Assembly: GCF_008180445.1 (NCBI RefSeq)
Contig: NZ_VTER01000006.1
Span: forward strand, 492,155 to 556,154
DNA: 64,000 nt
Direction: 5' to 3'
From: Bacillus_AB infantis_B
GTDB lineage: Bacteria; Bacillota; Bacilli; Bacillales; Cytobacillaceae
Position 1 is the stretch's first letter. Every line of letters begins with the position of its first letter. The notes beneath the pieces are model-generated. The model searched no databases. It saw only the letters and a program-made list of their open reading frames with translations, and was not told the origin of the DNA. Position numbers and translations under genes: made by a program. Shown here piece after piece: positions 16,651 to 24,785 of this stretch.

Positions 16651-16700
16651 AAAAGAAAAAGGATTAACATAAGGCAAAATCCCGCCTGCTTAATCCTTTT
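16651..16700 (-). terminator. Rho-independent terminator of the ABC transporter operon
   Basis: On the minus strand GGATTAA ... TTAATCC forms the outer stem and AGGC ... GCCT an inner one, followed by TTTTTCTTTT. It lies just after the ATPase stop at 16712 and separates this operon from the thioesterase-pdh unit. Confidence 0.8.
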
Positions 16701-16711
16701 CCTTCATTCAG

Positions 16712-17506
16712 CTACGAGAGAAGCGCCCTGTCACTTGCCAGCTGCCGGCCGCGGATCCGCTGGAACTCACTGAGCAAATCTTCAATCCCTAATTTTTTCT
16801 TTTTATCTTCTTCAATCTCCAGGATGATTTGCCCTTTATCCATCATGATAAGCCGATTCCCGAGATCCAAAGCCTGCTGCATATTATGGGTGACCATGAT
16901 GGTGGAAAGCTTGTAATTGCTGACAATCTCCTTTGTGAGGCAGGTGATCAGCTCAGCCCTGGCAGGATCAAGGGCCGCAGTGTGTTCATCAAGCAGGAGG
17001 ATGGAAGGCTCTGTGAAGGTGGCCATAAGCAGGGATAAAGCCTGCCTTTCACCCCCGGATAACAGTCCAACCTTGGCATTCAGCCTATTTTCAAGACCGA
17101 GATGAAGGGACTCAAGGACTTCCCTGAAATTTTCCCTCCGCTTTTTAGTGACGCCCCGTTTAAAAGTCCTGCCTTTATTGCGGGAATAAGCCATGGCCAG
17201 ATTTTCTTCTATCGTCATGCTTGGTGCTGTTCCTGCCATTGGATCCTGAAAAACCCTCCCGATCAGAAATGACCTTTTATGCTCGGGCATCATCACCACA
17301 TTTTTACCATTGATCAGCACGCTTCCTGCATCTGGAATCATGACGCCTGAAATAATATTCATCAGTGTCGACTTCCCCGCCCCATTTGAACCGATGACAG
17401 TGACAAAATCGCCAGCAGTTAAAGAAAGGCTCACACTGTCAAGAGCATTTTTCTCATCAGGCGTCCCTTCATTGAAGATTTTGCTGATATTATTTAGCTG
17501 CAGCAC
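16712..17506 (-). CDS. ABC transporter ATP-binding protein
   Basis: 264-residue ATPase that powers the importer formed with the two upstream genes. Walker A is GSNGAGKST, the signature is LLSGGERQALSLL, Walker B is SILLLDEHTAALD, and the H-loop is VTHNMQQALDL. The frame is open to 17545, but GTG 17504-17506 has an ideal AGGGAGGAG site 8 bases upstream and gives VLQLNNISKIF. The start overlaps the permease gene by 17 bases, so the two are translationally coupled. It belongs to the group paired with PF04392-type binding proteins (TrpXYZ/YtlD-like systems). Confidence 0.9.
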   Translation of the reverse strand: MLQLNNISKIFNEGTPDEKNALDSVSLSLTAGDFVTVIGSNGAGKSTLMNIISGVMIPDAGSVLINGKNVVMMPEHKRSFLIGRVFQDPMAGTAPSMTIEENLAMAYSRNKGRTFKRGVTKKRRENFREVLESLHLGLENRLNAKVGLLSGGERQALSLLMATFTEPSILLLDEHTAALDPARAELITCLTKEIVSNYKLSTIMVTHNMQQALDLGNRLIMMDKGQIILEIEEDKKKKLGIEDLLSEFQRIRGRQLASDRALLS

Positions 17507-18512
17507 GCTGATTCTCCTCCCTTTCTCCGGAAAGATAGCCTTCACCGGGCTGAGTGCGAAGCCTCTTGGCCTTTCTTCTTCCTTCCCTTATCCGATCAAG
17601 TGTTTTAGGCATGATCAGGGCAATGATCACAATGACAGCTGTAATGAGCTTCATGTCCCCCGGTTCAAGGAAATCTGCACGCAGGGCAAGTGTGACGACG
17701 ATCCTGTAGATGATTGCTCCGCCAATTACGGCAAGAGTTGTCCTTGCTATGGTTTTTGTGCCAAATAAAGCTTCCCCGATGATGACCGATGCCAGACCGA
17801 TGATGATCATCCCGATGCCCATCCCGACATCTGCAAATCCGCCCTGCTGGGCAATCAATGCGCCAGAGAAAGCGACAAGGCTGTTAGACAGCCCCAGGCC
17901 GAGTATGACCATCAGATTTGTATCTGCTGAGAGGCTTCTGATCATCCTTTTATTGTCGCCGGTTGCCCTTAAAGCAAGGCCTATCTCCGTTTTCAGGAAC
18001 TGATCCGCCAGAAGCTTGATGGCAAATGCAGTGAACAGCATCATTATAAGGATCCCCCATGTCCTTGGAAGGCTGTCCCCCAGCCCTACGGCTGCAAGAA
18101 TGCCATTCAGCATGGGATCGATCCCTGTTTTATCCCATGCATCCCTGATGCCTGTCATGGCTGTCTCTGTATTGAGAAGAGGTACATTGGACTTTCCCAT
18201 GATCCTTAAATTAAGGGAATACAAAGCGATCATCATCAGGATGCCGGAAAGCAGGCTGTTTATTTTTCCATAAGCATGCAGAATGCCGGTAAGGCAGCCG
18301 GCGGCAAAGCCTGCAATAAGTGCAGCCGCAGTAGCGAAAAAGGGATTGACGCCGCTTACGATCAGGGTTGCTGCAACAGCAGCACCCGTCACAAAGCTGC
18401 CGTCCACTGTAAGATCCGGAAAATCCAGCACCCTGAAAGAAAGATAGACACCGAGCGCCATGATGCTGTAGATGATGCCCGACTCAAAAGCTCCGAAGAT
18501 TGCTGTAAACAT
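17490..18512 (-). CDS. ABC transporter permease
   Basis: Integral membrane subunit of 340 residues with about eight or nine hydrophobic spans, of the BPD_transp_2 (branched-chain amino-acid/sugar-like) family. The N-terminus reads as LGVYLSFRVLDFPDLTVDGS, typical of the permeases that go with PF04392 binding proteins. It starts 19 bases after the binding-protein stop and overlaps the ATPase gene. The cytoplasmic C-terminal tail is rich in Arg and Lys. The substrate is not shown by sequence. Confidence 0.88.
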   Translation of the reverse strand: MFTAIFGAFESGIIYSIMALGVYLSFRVLDFPDLTVDGSFVTGAAVAATLIVSGVNPFFATAAALIAGFAAGCLTGILHAYGKINSLLSGILMMIALYSLNLRIMGKSNVPLLNTETAMTGIRDAWDKTGIDPMLNGILAAVGLGDSLPRTWGILIMMLFTAFAIKLLADQFLKTEIGLALRATGDNKRMIRSLSADTNLMVILGLGLSNSLVAFSGALIAQQGGFADVGMGIGMIIIGLASVIIGEALFGTKTIARTTLAVIGGAIIYRIVVTLALRADFLEPGDMKLITAVIVIIALIMPKTLDRIREGRRKAKRLRTQPGEGYLSGEREENQRAAAK

Positions 18513-18531
18513 CTAGAGACCACGCCCTTCG

Positions 18532-19539
18532 CTATTCTTCATAGAACTCAGCTATGTCTTTCCACTCTTCCTTAATTTCAAGGCCTTGCTCTTCTGCAGC
18601 CTTCGGATTGAACACAAGTTTGATATTTTCAGGCAGCCCTACCGGGATATCACTCGGCTTCTTATCGCCCTTAAGGATGTCTGCCGCCATTTTTCCGGTC
18701 TGGTAGCCTATTTCAAAATAATCAAATCCGCTCGCTGCTACCCCGCCGCGCTTGAGGGAGTCCAGCTCTCCAACGAAGAGAGGGATTTTCTTGCTTTGTG
18801 CTACACCTATGACAGATTCAAGTGCAGAAACGACCGTATTATCTGTCGGGACATAAATGGCATCTGCCCTTCCTACTAAAGACTCTGCAGCCTGCTTGAC
18901 TTCTGCGGAAGTGGAGACGGACGCCTCTACCACCTCGGCCCCATTTTTTTCTGCCAGTTCTTTGACTTTCTCGACCTGTACTTCAGAGTTCTGCTCTCCG
19001 GCGTTGAAAATGACGCCAATCTTTTTGGCACCTGCTTCCTTTGTCATGAAATCGATCGTTCTGCCGGTAGCATCAGGATGATTATCTGTCGTGCCGGTGA
19101 TATTATCGCCCGGTTCATCAAATGACTTTACAAGCCCGGCACCGACAGGATCTGTTACAGAGGTAAATACGATGGGAATATCCTTTGTCGCATTCAATGC
19201 ACTGACCGCACTTGGCGTGGCATTGGCAAAAATGAGGTCAACCTGGTCACCCGCGAAATTGTTGGCAATGGTCTGTGTGTTATTCATATCTGCCTGGGCA
19301 TTCTGGAAGTCATATTCAACATTATCGCCTTCTTTGAAGCCTGCTTCCTCCAGCGCCTTTTTGAAGCCTTCAGTTGCTGCATCCAGTGAAGGATGCTCGG
19401 CAAATTGAGTCAATCCGATCTGATAAACCTTCTTGTCCCCATTTTTGCCATCGCCGCCTGAAGCCTCATCGCTCCCGCAGCCAGACAGGAGCAGGCTTCC
19501 TGCCAGCAGTAAAGAAGCAGCTTTGATCGATTTTTTCAT
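18532..19539 (-). CDS. ABC transporter substrate-binding lipoprotein
   Basis: 335-residue solute receptor anchored to the outside of the membrane. The signal peptide has a lysine-rich start and a lipobox LLSGC with Cys21, followed by an acidic/glycine linker. The mature part is of the ABC_sub_bind (PF04392) family, with QIGLTQFAEHPSLDAATEGFK near the N-terminus and FTSVTDPVGAGLV in the middle. Homologous receptors are annotated for tryptophan, tyrosine or unknown solutes. Because the operon adjoins phenylalanine and tyrosine breakdown, aromatic amino-acid uptake is a fair guess but not shown. A promoter and a perfect cre site lie upstream. Confidence 0.9.
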   Translation of the reverse strand: MKKSIKAASLLLAGSLLLSGCGSDEASGGDGKNGDKKVYQIGLTQFAEHPSLDAATEGFKKALEEAGFKEGDNVEYDFQNAQADMNNTQTIANNFAGDQVDLIFANATPSAVSALNATKDIPIVFTSVTDPVGAGLVKSFDEPGDNITGTTDNHPDATGRTIDFMTKEAGAKKIGVIFNAGEQNSEVQVEKVKELAEKNGAEVVEASVSTSAEVKQAAESLVGRADAIYVPTDNTVVSALESVIGVAQSKKIPLFVGELDSLKRGGVAASGFDYFEIGYQTGKMAADILKGDKKPSDIPVGLPENIKLVFNPKAAEEQGLEIKEEWKDIAEFYEE

Positions 19540-19600
19540 GACAATCCCCCTTGCAAGATTTATTGGCGCTTCACACTGACTCTCACTTCTGCCGCTTTTA

Positions 19601-19614
19601 TGTAATCGCTTACA
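19601..19614. promoter_or_regulatory. cre operator in leader of the ABC transporter operon
   Basis: TGTAATCGCTTACA matches TGWNANCGNTNWCA at all 14 positions and sits inside a longer inverted repeat TTTTATGTAA-TCGC-TTACATAAAA. It is about 45 bases downstream of the -10 of the promoter at 19657-19686, a position typical for roadblock repression by CcpA. Confidence 0.75.
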
Positions 19615-19656
19615 TAAAAATATGATAAATTATCGCATCAGCGTTTTTACACCGTT

Positions 19657-19686
19657 ATATTATCACCTGATTGAAAAATATGTCAA
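19657..19686 (-). promoter_or_regulatory. Candidate sigma-A promoter of ABC transporter operon
   Basis: Minus-strand TTGACA at 19681-19686 is followed by GATAAT (16-base spacer) or TAATAT (18-base spacer). It lies about 120 bases upstream of the binding-protein start, and the long leader holds the cre site. Confidence 0.6.
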
Positions 19687-19718
19687 TAACATTCTAAAGA
19701 TTTAATCAATTAAAACCA

Positions 19719-20702
19719 TTAATCTTCATCTTGCTTATTGCTGCCGGGCTTTACAGAAACTCTAAACTGGCTTGCTGTTTTTTCAATAGCTTCTTCCGCC
19801 TCTTCCATCATCCGCTTGAAGAGATCGGCAACCGCAGGTATATCTGCAATAAGCCCTGCGGTCTGCCCGGCATTCATGAACCCTCTCACCCTATCTCCTT
19901 CAAGAGCGCCTTTTTTGTGATAATCTTCATTCGTAAAAAAGCTGTATTCAGAAGGATTTTCTGTTTCTTTCTGCAGCAGAAAATCAGCATACTCTGTATG
20001 CAGTATTCTTCGGATCTGCCCTGCACTTCTGCCGACTATGACCGTGCTTGCATCGCTGGCATCAAGCAGCGCCTTTTTATAATTTTCGTGGAAAGGTGCC
20101 TCTTTGACCGCGATGAGGCGCGTGCCGATCTGCACAGCGCTTGCACCCAGCATGAATACAGAAGCCATTCCTCTTCCATCGCTGATCCCGCCTGCTGCCG
20201 CCACCGGAATGTTGACCCTGCTGCAGATCTGGGGGATAAGAGAAAGCGTTGTCGTTTCCAGCCTGGAATTGATGCCTGCTGCCTCATAGCCTTCAGCAGA
20301 AATAATGTCCGCTCCTGCCGCTTCTGCCTTTTCAGCCTGTCTGACCGATGCAGTGACAGCAATGGTTTTGATTCCTTTAGACTTCAGCCGGCTTATATAT
20401 GGTGCGGGATTTCCAGCAGAAAGCGATACAGCTGCTGCGCCGTATTTTTCAGCCAGCTCCATTGCCTCTTCCGCAAAAGGGGAAACAGTGATGGGAATAT
20501 TGACAGCGAATGGCCTGCTCGTCAGGTTCATCAGCGCAAGCAGCTTAGCCTCAATTTCATCAGGAAGCATTGTCCCTACCCCGACGGTGCCAAGCCCTCC
20601 AGCATTGGAAACCGCGGCTGCAAGCCGGCTGCTGCTGATATTTCCCATGCCTCCTTGTATGATCGGATACTTGATTTGTAAAATCTCCGTCAACCTATTC
20701 AA
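19719..20702 (-). CDS. Nitronate monooxygenase / FabK-like FMN protein
   Basis: 327-residue TIM-barrel flavoprotein of the 2-nitropropane dioxygenase family. Family marks are PIIQGGMGNISSSRLAAAVSNAGG at the N-terminus (in shorter pieces: PIIQGGMG, AVSNAGGLG), the phosphate-binding VAAGGISDGRG and GASAVQIGTRL. The region that reads GHxGG in many class I enzymes is SAEGYEAAGIN here, so the subclass is uncertain: nitronate monooxygenase, FabK-like enoyl-ACP reductase and 2-oxoacid-related roles are all open. It starts with TTG 20700-20702 after GAAGGGG. It is a single gene between the ABC operon and the glycan island. Confidence 0.82.
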   Translation of the reverse strand: MNRLTEILQIKYPIIQGGMGNISSSRLAAAVSNAGGLGTVGVGTMLPDEIEAKLLALMNLTSRPFAVNIPITVSPFAEEAMELAEKYGAAAVSLSAGNPAPYISRLKSKGIKTIAVTASVRQAEKAEAAGADIISAEGYEAAGINSRLETTTLSLIPQICSRVNIPVAAAGGISDGRGMASVFMLGASAVQIGTRLIAVKEAPFHENYKKALLDASDASTVIVGRSAGQIRRILHTEYADFLLQKETENPSEYSFFTNEDYHKKGALEGDRVRGFMNAGQTAGLIADIPAVADLFKRMMEEAEEAIEKTASQFRVSVKPGSNKQDED

Positions 20703-20862
20703 CAGATTACCCCTTCCGTGAAAATAGTGTTATACTATTTTGAAAATTAACATAATATAAACAAAACCGCAAGGTACTTTCCATAAACTCCTATAATGTG
20801 TACGCTTGAGGGAATCTGTTTTGCAAAGTTTAAGAAATCGCTCCGGTCTCCTGAAGGACACG

Positions 20863-20894
20863 AAAAAGACTCCTGGATTTCCCGTATCCAGGAG
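20863..20894 (-). terminator. Hairpin terminator between nmo-like gene and spore island
   Basis: CTCCTGGAT (20870-20878) pairs with ATCCAGGAG (20886-20894) across a seven-base loop. On the minus strand the stem is followed by GTCTTTTT, so it would end transcription coming from the coiled-coil/small-protein genes; on the plus strand the T-run is poor. The remainder of 20703-21194 shows no gene I can support. Confidence 0.6.
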
Positions 20895-21194
20895 CCTTTC
20901 TTATACGCTCTTTTACACAACTTATTCTTATTATTAGAAAGGATCTGTCACTAACTCTATTTTATGTGAAACTTTATTTTGGCTATAACTGTATTAGTGT
21001 ACTGGTCAGCGCAAAGTTTTCCAGAAGGGATCTATGCTTATATTCATATCGCAGATAGAAAGACCAGAAGCGGGTCAGCTCTGTCTGAGTCTATCCTTAT
21101 AATGCTGCAGCTTCTTTCTGCCCTGCAGACAGCTTATTATTTCTGTGGCTGTGATGCTGGTGTTTGAAGCAGGAAGGACAAATGATTAATCAGT

Positions 21195-21392
21195 CTAACG
21201 GCCGCAGCAGGTTCTGCGGCGCGGGCGTGTACCGCCGGCAGCGCCTGAGACATAAGTTGTGCTGTCACCGCTTGGAAGCAGCTGGTTTTTATTTTCCAGC
21301 AAATTTTTCTTTTTGGCTTCGCCGGTAATTTTTCCGGCAGGAAACTTCTTTCCTTTTTTGAAGCTTTCATAGAATTTTCTGGCCTGTTCCAT
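21195..21392 (-). CDS. Small basic protein of unknown function
   Basis: 65 codons from an ATG (21390-21392) with GGGAGTGAG eight bases upstream. It begins 36 bases after the stop of the coiled-coil gene on the same strand. The protein is lysine- and arginine-rich with a Gly/Arg/Cys tail (GGTRPRRRTCCGR). I recognise no family. The good ribosome binding site and the position in the spore-type island support it as real; the tail is reminiscent of small coat-associated proteins, but that is only impression. An overlapping frame at 21137-21370 is less likely because it lacks such a site. Confidence 0.45.
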   Translation of the reverse strand: MEQARKFYESFKKGKKFPAGKITGEAKKKNLLENKNQLLPSGDSTTYVSGAAGGTRPRRRTCCGR

Positions 21393-21428
21393 TTCTCTCA
21401 CTCCCTGATTATTTTACCCGGATAAAGA

Positions 21429-22922
21429 TCAATTTTTAAATGGATTGAAAACACTTGATTGGGATTTTGCTTGGGGATAATATTTTTGGATCAGCTCCAT
21501 CTTGTTGTCCTGGTTCTGATTTTTATCATTCCTTGCTTTGTCCCTGGCCCTTCTGATAAGTGCCTCAGCCATTTCTGCTGTCTGATCTTTTGCGGATTCG
21601 GGCTTTCTTGGCGGCATCATCATTGCTGCGCTTCTCTGGGAATTTCCCATTAAATTCTGGTTTTGCCGCGGATGCATTTTATCCTGGTCCTGCCTTTGGG
21701 AAGCGGCATTTTTTGCCTGCTGGATTTTGCCTGCAGATCTCTTTTTCATGGTTTCCACTTTGGTCTTGAGTTCTTTATCACGCTGCTCCATTTCTTTCAC
21801 TTTGCCGCCAAGCTTCAAGTTCTGTTCTTTATAATCGGCAAGTTCGGCCTCCAGCTCTTTCGTTTTCTGAAGGTATTCCTCATCCCTTTTGATGAAATCG
21901 CGGATCTGTTCTTTCAGCTCTTTCATTTCGCTTGTATATTGCACTTCATTTTCTTCATAACGCTCAAAATGCCCGTTCATATCGCTTAGCAGATTTTCAT
22001 ATGAGCTTAAAAGAGAATGCAGTTCCTTGATTTTATCCTGAAGCTCCTCAAGCTTTGCTAAACTTTGCGTCTGACTTTCATTATTCCACCAAGACCTTAG
22101 CAAATGTATCCAGCTCCCTCTTTTCATAGTATTCACGTCTTGCTCTTCTGGAGTAGGCATTGTGAATCCATCAGTCACCCATTTTTCTGTTATATGTTGA
22201 AAGGTGCCTTTCATTTCTCCGAACCATTTGGTTTGTTCTTCCCTCATAGTCATCATCCCTGCCAGGCTGGACTGAAGATGCATGAGGATGTTTCTTCTGT
22301 CTTCGTGATATTTACTGCCGGTCAGTTCACCCGCCTTTAAGGCGATGCTGGAAAGCTTTTGTGTTTCTTCCTCCAGCTTGATGGCCATATCTTCCTCAAA
22401 TTTTCCAGTCTCCTTCAGCTTCTTTTTATACTCCCATTCCCTTCGTCTCAGCTCTTTCTCCAGCTCCTGGTTTTTCTGCGCGGAGGAAGTCAATAAAAAC
22501 TCGAGGTTTGAAATTTGATTGTACATATCCATTCTCTGCCGGGCATATTCATTAATGGTTTGGTTTTTCTTTTTCATATCCCGCCTGAGTTCTTGATCTT
22601 CCGCCTGGATCTGATTGATTTTTATCAAAATGTCCTTAAGCAGCTCATCTGCCCTGAAGTCATTCTCCTGGCCGGAAACTGCTTCCTCTTCTTCTTGTTC
22701 TGGCCGGTCAATTGCCGGGCCCGGAACCGCGGCTGTCTCCTGCTCTAATATCGCGATATCTGACAGAAGTTCTTTTGTTTTCCCATTGTAAAAGAGCAGA
22801 GATTTCTTTATGCTGTTTAAATTATGCCTGGAGGTATCCAAAAAATTGAAAATGCTTTCCGGCTCCCATGACTCCAGATCTTCAATTTCTTCCGGTGCTG
22901 ATTGACCTGCATCCTTTTTCAT
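21429..22922 (-). CDS. Large coiled-coil protein of unknown function
   Basis: 497 residues, soluble, no signal peptide and no membrane span. Long heptad-rich stretches (about 95-200 and 280-400) rich in Glu, Lys, Gln and Leu predict extended coiled coils. Between them is a Trp-containing segment (WFGEMKGTFQHITEKW and LLRSWWNNE). The C-terminal 100 residues are Gln/Asn/Lys/Met-rich (for example MMMPPRKPES, NDKNQNQDNK) and end in a short FNPFKN tail. I know no family name. It is divergent from the 23042 gene and is followed by the small basic protein. A structural role in the spore outer layers is an inference from the neighbourhood. Confidence 0.75.
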   Translation of the reverse strand: MKKDAGQSAPEEIEDLESWEPESIFNFLDTSRHNLNSIKKSLLFYNGKTKELLSDIAILEQETAAVPGPAIDRPEQEEEEAVSGQENDFRADELLKDILIKINQIQAEDQELRRDMKKKNQTINEYARQRMDMYNQISNLEFLLTSSAQKNQELEKELRRREWEYKKKLKETGKFEEDMAIKLEEETQKLSSIALKAGELTGSKYHEDRRNILMHLQSSLAGMMTMREEQTKWFGEMKGTFQHITEKWVTDGFTMPTPEEQDVNTMKRGSWIHLLRSWWNNESQTQSLAKLEELQDKIKELHSLLSSYENLLSDMNGHFERYEENEVQYTSEMKELKEQIRDFIKRDEEYLQKTKELEAELADYKEQNLKLGGKVKEMEQRDKELKTKVETMKKRSAGKIQQAKNAASQRQDQDKMHPRQNQNLMGNSQRSAAMMMPPRKPESAKDQTAEMAEALIRRARDKARNDKNQNQDNKMELIQKYYPQAKSQSSVFNPFKN

Positions 22923-23041
22923 TGCATCCCCTCCTTCTGAGGCATTTATCTTATTTATCTATATGTGAATTTTACTTCTCCGTTACACGATACAGGCACG
23001 AAAAGAATGATCGGCAATATGTATATGCAGGGGTGATCTAA

Positions 23042-23659
23042 ATGAAAAAAAGCTTTCTGCTTGACCGCTTTCTGACTGTGGATTATATGGAACAGCTTGT
23101 AGTAAGAAACGGGTTCAGCCTTGTCAACAAGCCTCCGAAAGATCTAAAAAAGACACTGCTTTATTATAAAAATAAACTCGATTCCGGGAATGAAGCCCCT
23201 TATATAGTAAATGAAGATGAAATGGTAATGGCAGAAATCCCATTAAATGACACGGAATATTATCAGATCAAATGGAATATCCCGAAACTCCTGCACTTGA
23301 TAGAAAGAGAGCAGATACTGAAGACCGCATTGCCTGAGGATCTGGCAGAAAAGCTCAGCCGGAAATCAAATATAGAAAAATTCCCCGCAGATGCTGAAAA
23401 CAAAGATATCATTCTGCTGTCTTATCCGCCTATTTCCAGGAAATTCATCATTGCCCAGGGCGATACGAAGAAATTGGCAGAAAGCCCGAAAACAATCACC
23501 GCCTATATTCTCCCTCCTTATATCCATCTTAAAGCTGCTGCCCATTCGCTGGACAGGAACTTATTCAGCATTCATTTCAATTATTCGCTCATTTGCAGCT
23601 ATTTGGCTGGACAGATAACGCTTGAAGAAGCTGAAAAAAGGGTCTTCCCGGTTTTTTGA
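23042..23659 (+). CDS. Hypothetical protein in glycan island
   Basis: 205-residue soluble protein with a clear AGGGGTGATC ribosome binding site. It has no signal peptide, membrane span or repeat. The N-terminal half reads SFLLDRFLTVDYMEQLVVRNG and is rich in Lys/Asp; the second half holds the blocks ITAYILPPYIHLK and ISRKFIIAQG. I recognise no domain. The gene is divergent from the coiled-coil gene and lies 37 bases before the GalNAc-transferase-like gene, so the two are probably cotranscribed. It might be a partner of that transferase, but nothing in the sequence proves it. Confidence 0.7.
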   Translation: MKKSFLLDRFLTVDYMEQLVVRNGFSLVNKPPKDLKKTLLYYKNKLDSGNEAPYIVNEDEMVMAEIPLNDTEYYQIKWNIPKLLHLIEREQILKTALPEDLAEKLSRKSNIEKFPADAENKDIILLSYPPISRKFIIAQGDTKKLAESPKTITAYILPPYIHLKAAAHSLDRNLFSIHFNYSLICSYLAGQITLEEAEKRVFPVF

Positions 23660-23696
23660 ATGATATTGCAATCAGCCATAAAGGAGAGTGAGTAAA

Positions 23697-24590
23697 TTGA
23701 CTGAAACTGTACTTGCTTCAATCATCTTTCCCGTGAAAAACGAAGGAGAAAATGTAAAAAAAACGCTGGAATCATTCTTCTCGGCCCCTATTCGCCAGCC
23801 TTATGAATTGATAATTGTCGATGATTATTCAACTGATCAATGCTGTGACTTTTTGAAAGCTGATTATTTGGATAAAAACATCAGTCTCATCACGACAGAC
23901 GGTGTCGGAGCAGCCAACGCGAGGAATGAAGGAGCCAAGCTTGCAAAAGGACAAGTGCTCGTCTTCTGTGATGCCCATCTGGAGTTTGAAGACTATTGGC
24001 TGGACCTGTTGATCGAGCCTCTTCTAACAGGCCTGACCGATGCCGTCACACCTGCCATCGGGGCCATCGGCAACCCCCATTTCACCGGCTATGGCCAGAC
24101 ATTATGGGTAAATGAGAGATCTTCAAAGATCCGGACACACTGGAATGTCAAACAGGACGATCTTTTTGAAACTGCCATCCTGCCGGGAGGCTGCTTTGCC
24201 ATCAACCGATCGGTTTTTGAGGATGCAGGAGGTTTCGAAACAGGATTTCCGGTTTGGGGATATGAGGATGTGGAGATTTCAATCAAGCTTTGGCTGTTCG
24301 GGTATAAATGCCATGTCCAGCCAAAAGCTAAAGTGCTTCACTTATTCAGGAAGGTACAGCCTTACAGAGTCGAGCTTGATGAATACTTCTATAATTTGCT
24401 CAGACTTGCTTACCTTCACTTCAGCCCTGCAAGAATCTACAAAACCAGGAAAATGCTGATCAATGGGAATGAAAAAGAAATTGAGAGAAAAGTGCTTGCG
24501 CAAGGTGCACTGGAAAAGAAGCAGGCTTATCTTGCAAGGCGCAGGTATGATGATGACTGGTTTTTTGCCAAATTCAAAATAGATTTCTAA
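23697..24590 (+). CDS. Family 2/27 glycosyltransferase resembling polypeptide GalNAc-transferases
   Basis: 297-residue GT-A fold enzyme with no membrane span. The order of motifs follows animal polypeptide GalNAc-transferases: VDDYS (41-45), the metal-binding DAH (92-94) in VFCDAHLEF, PGGCFAINR (163-171), WGYEDVEISIKLW (187-199), and a late His215 in KVLHLFRK, which fits the third metal ligand. I choose TTG 23697-23699, because AAGGAG at 23681-23686 is 10 bases from it and only one base from the GTG of the longer frame. It stands directly before collagen-like gene 1 and a terminator follows, so it may glycosylate Thr/Ser in those repeats (inference). Other GT2 acceptors are possible. Confidence 0.82.
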   Translation: MTETVLASIIFPVKNEGENVKKTLESFFSAPIRQPYELIIVDDYSTDQCCDFLKADYLDKNISLITTDGVGAANARNEGAKLAKGQVLVFCDAHLEFEDYWLDLLIEPLLTGLTDAVTPAIGAIGNPHFTGYGQTLWVNERSSKIRTHWNVKQDDLFETAILPGGCFAINRSVFEDAGGFETGFPVWGYEDVEISIKLWLFGYKCHVQPKAKVLHLFRKVQPYRVELDEYFYNLLRLAYLHFSPARIYKTRKMLINGNEKEIERKVLAQGALEKKQAYLARRRYDDDWFFAKFKIDF

Positions 24591-24595
24591 TTCTC

Positions 24596-24632
24596 TGCCG
24601 CTTTCCGGGAATAATTCCGGGGCGGCATTTTT
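24596..24632 (+). terminator. Rho-independent terminator
   Basis: TGCCGC (24596-24601) pairs with GCGGCA (24622-24627), with a further CCGGGAA/TTCCGGG pairing inside, followed by five T. It comes right after the GalNAc-transferase-like gene. Confidence 0.85.
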
Positions 24633-24785
24633 GTCTGCTCTGCCAATAGAATTTAAATAAAAATCCGCAGCAGTACAGGGACAAAGTCACTGACAAAACT
24701 ATTGCTCAAAAATACGATATAGAGAAATACGATAGCTTGTCATAATCGTATTGACTAGAACTCACGTTTGAAGGGAGGTTATTAT

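Noticed and set aside
20979..21167. 62-codon frame with TTG start between the nmo-like gene and the island
   Set aside because: No ribosome binding site and no recognisable sequence.
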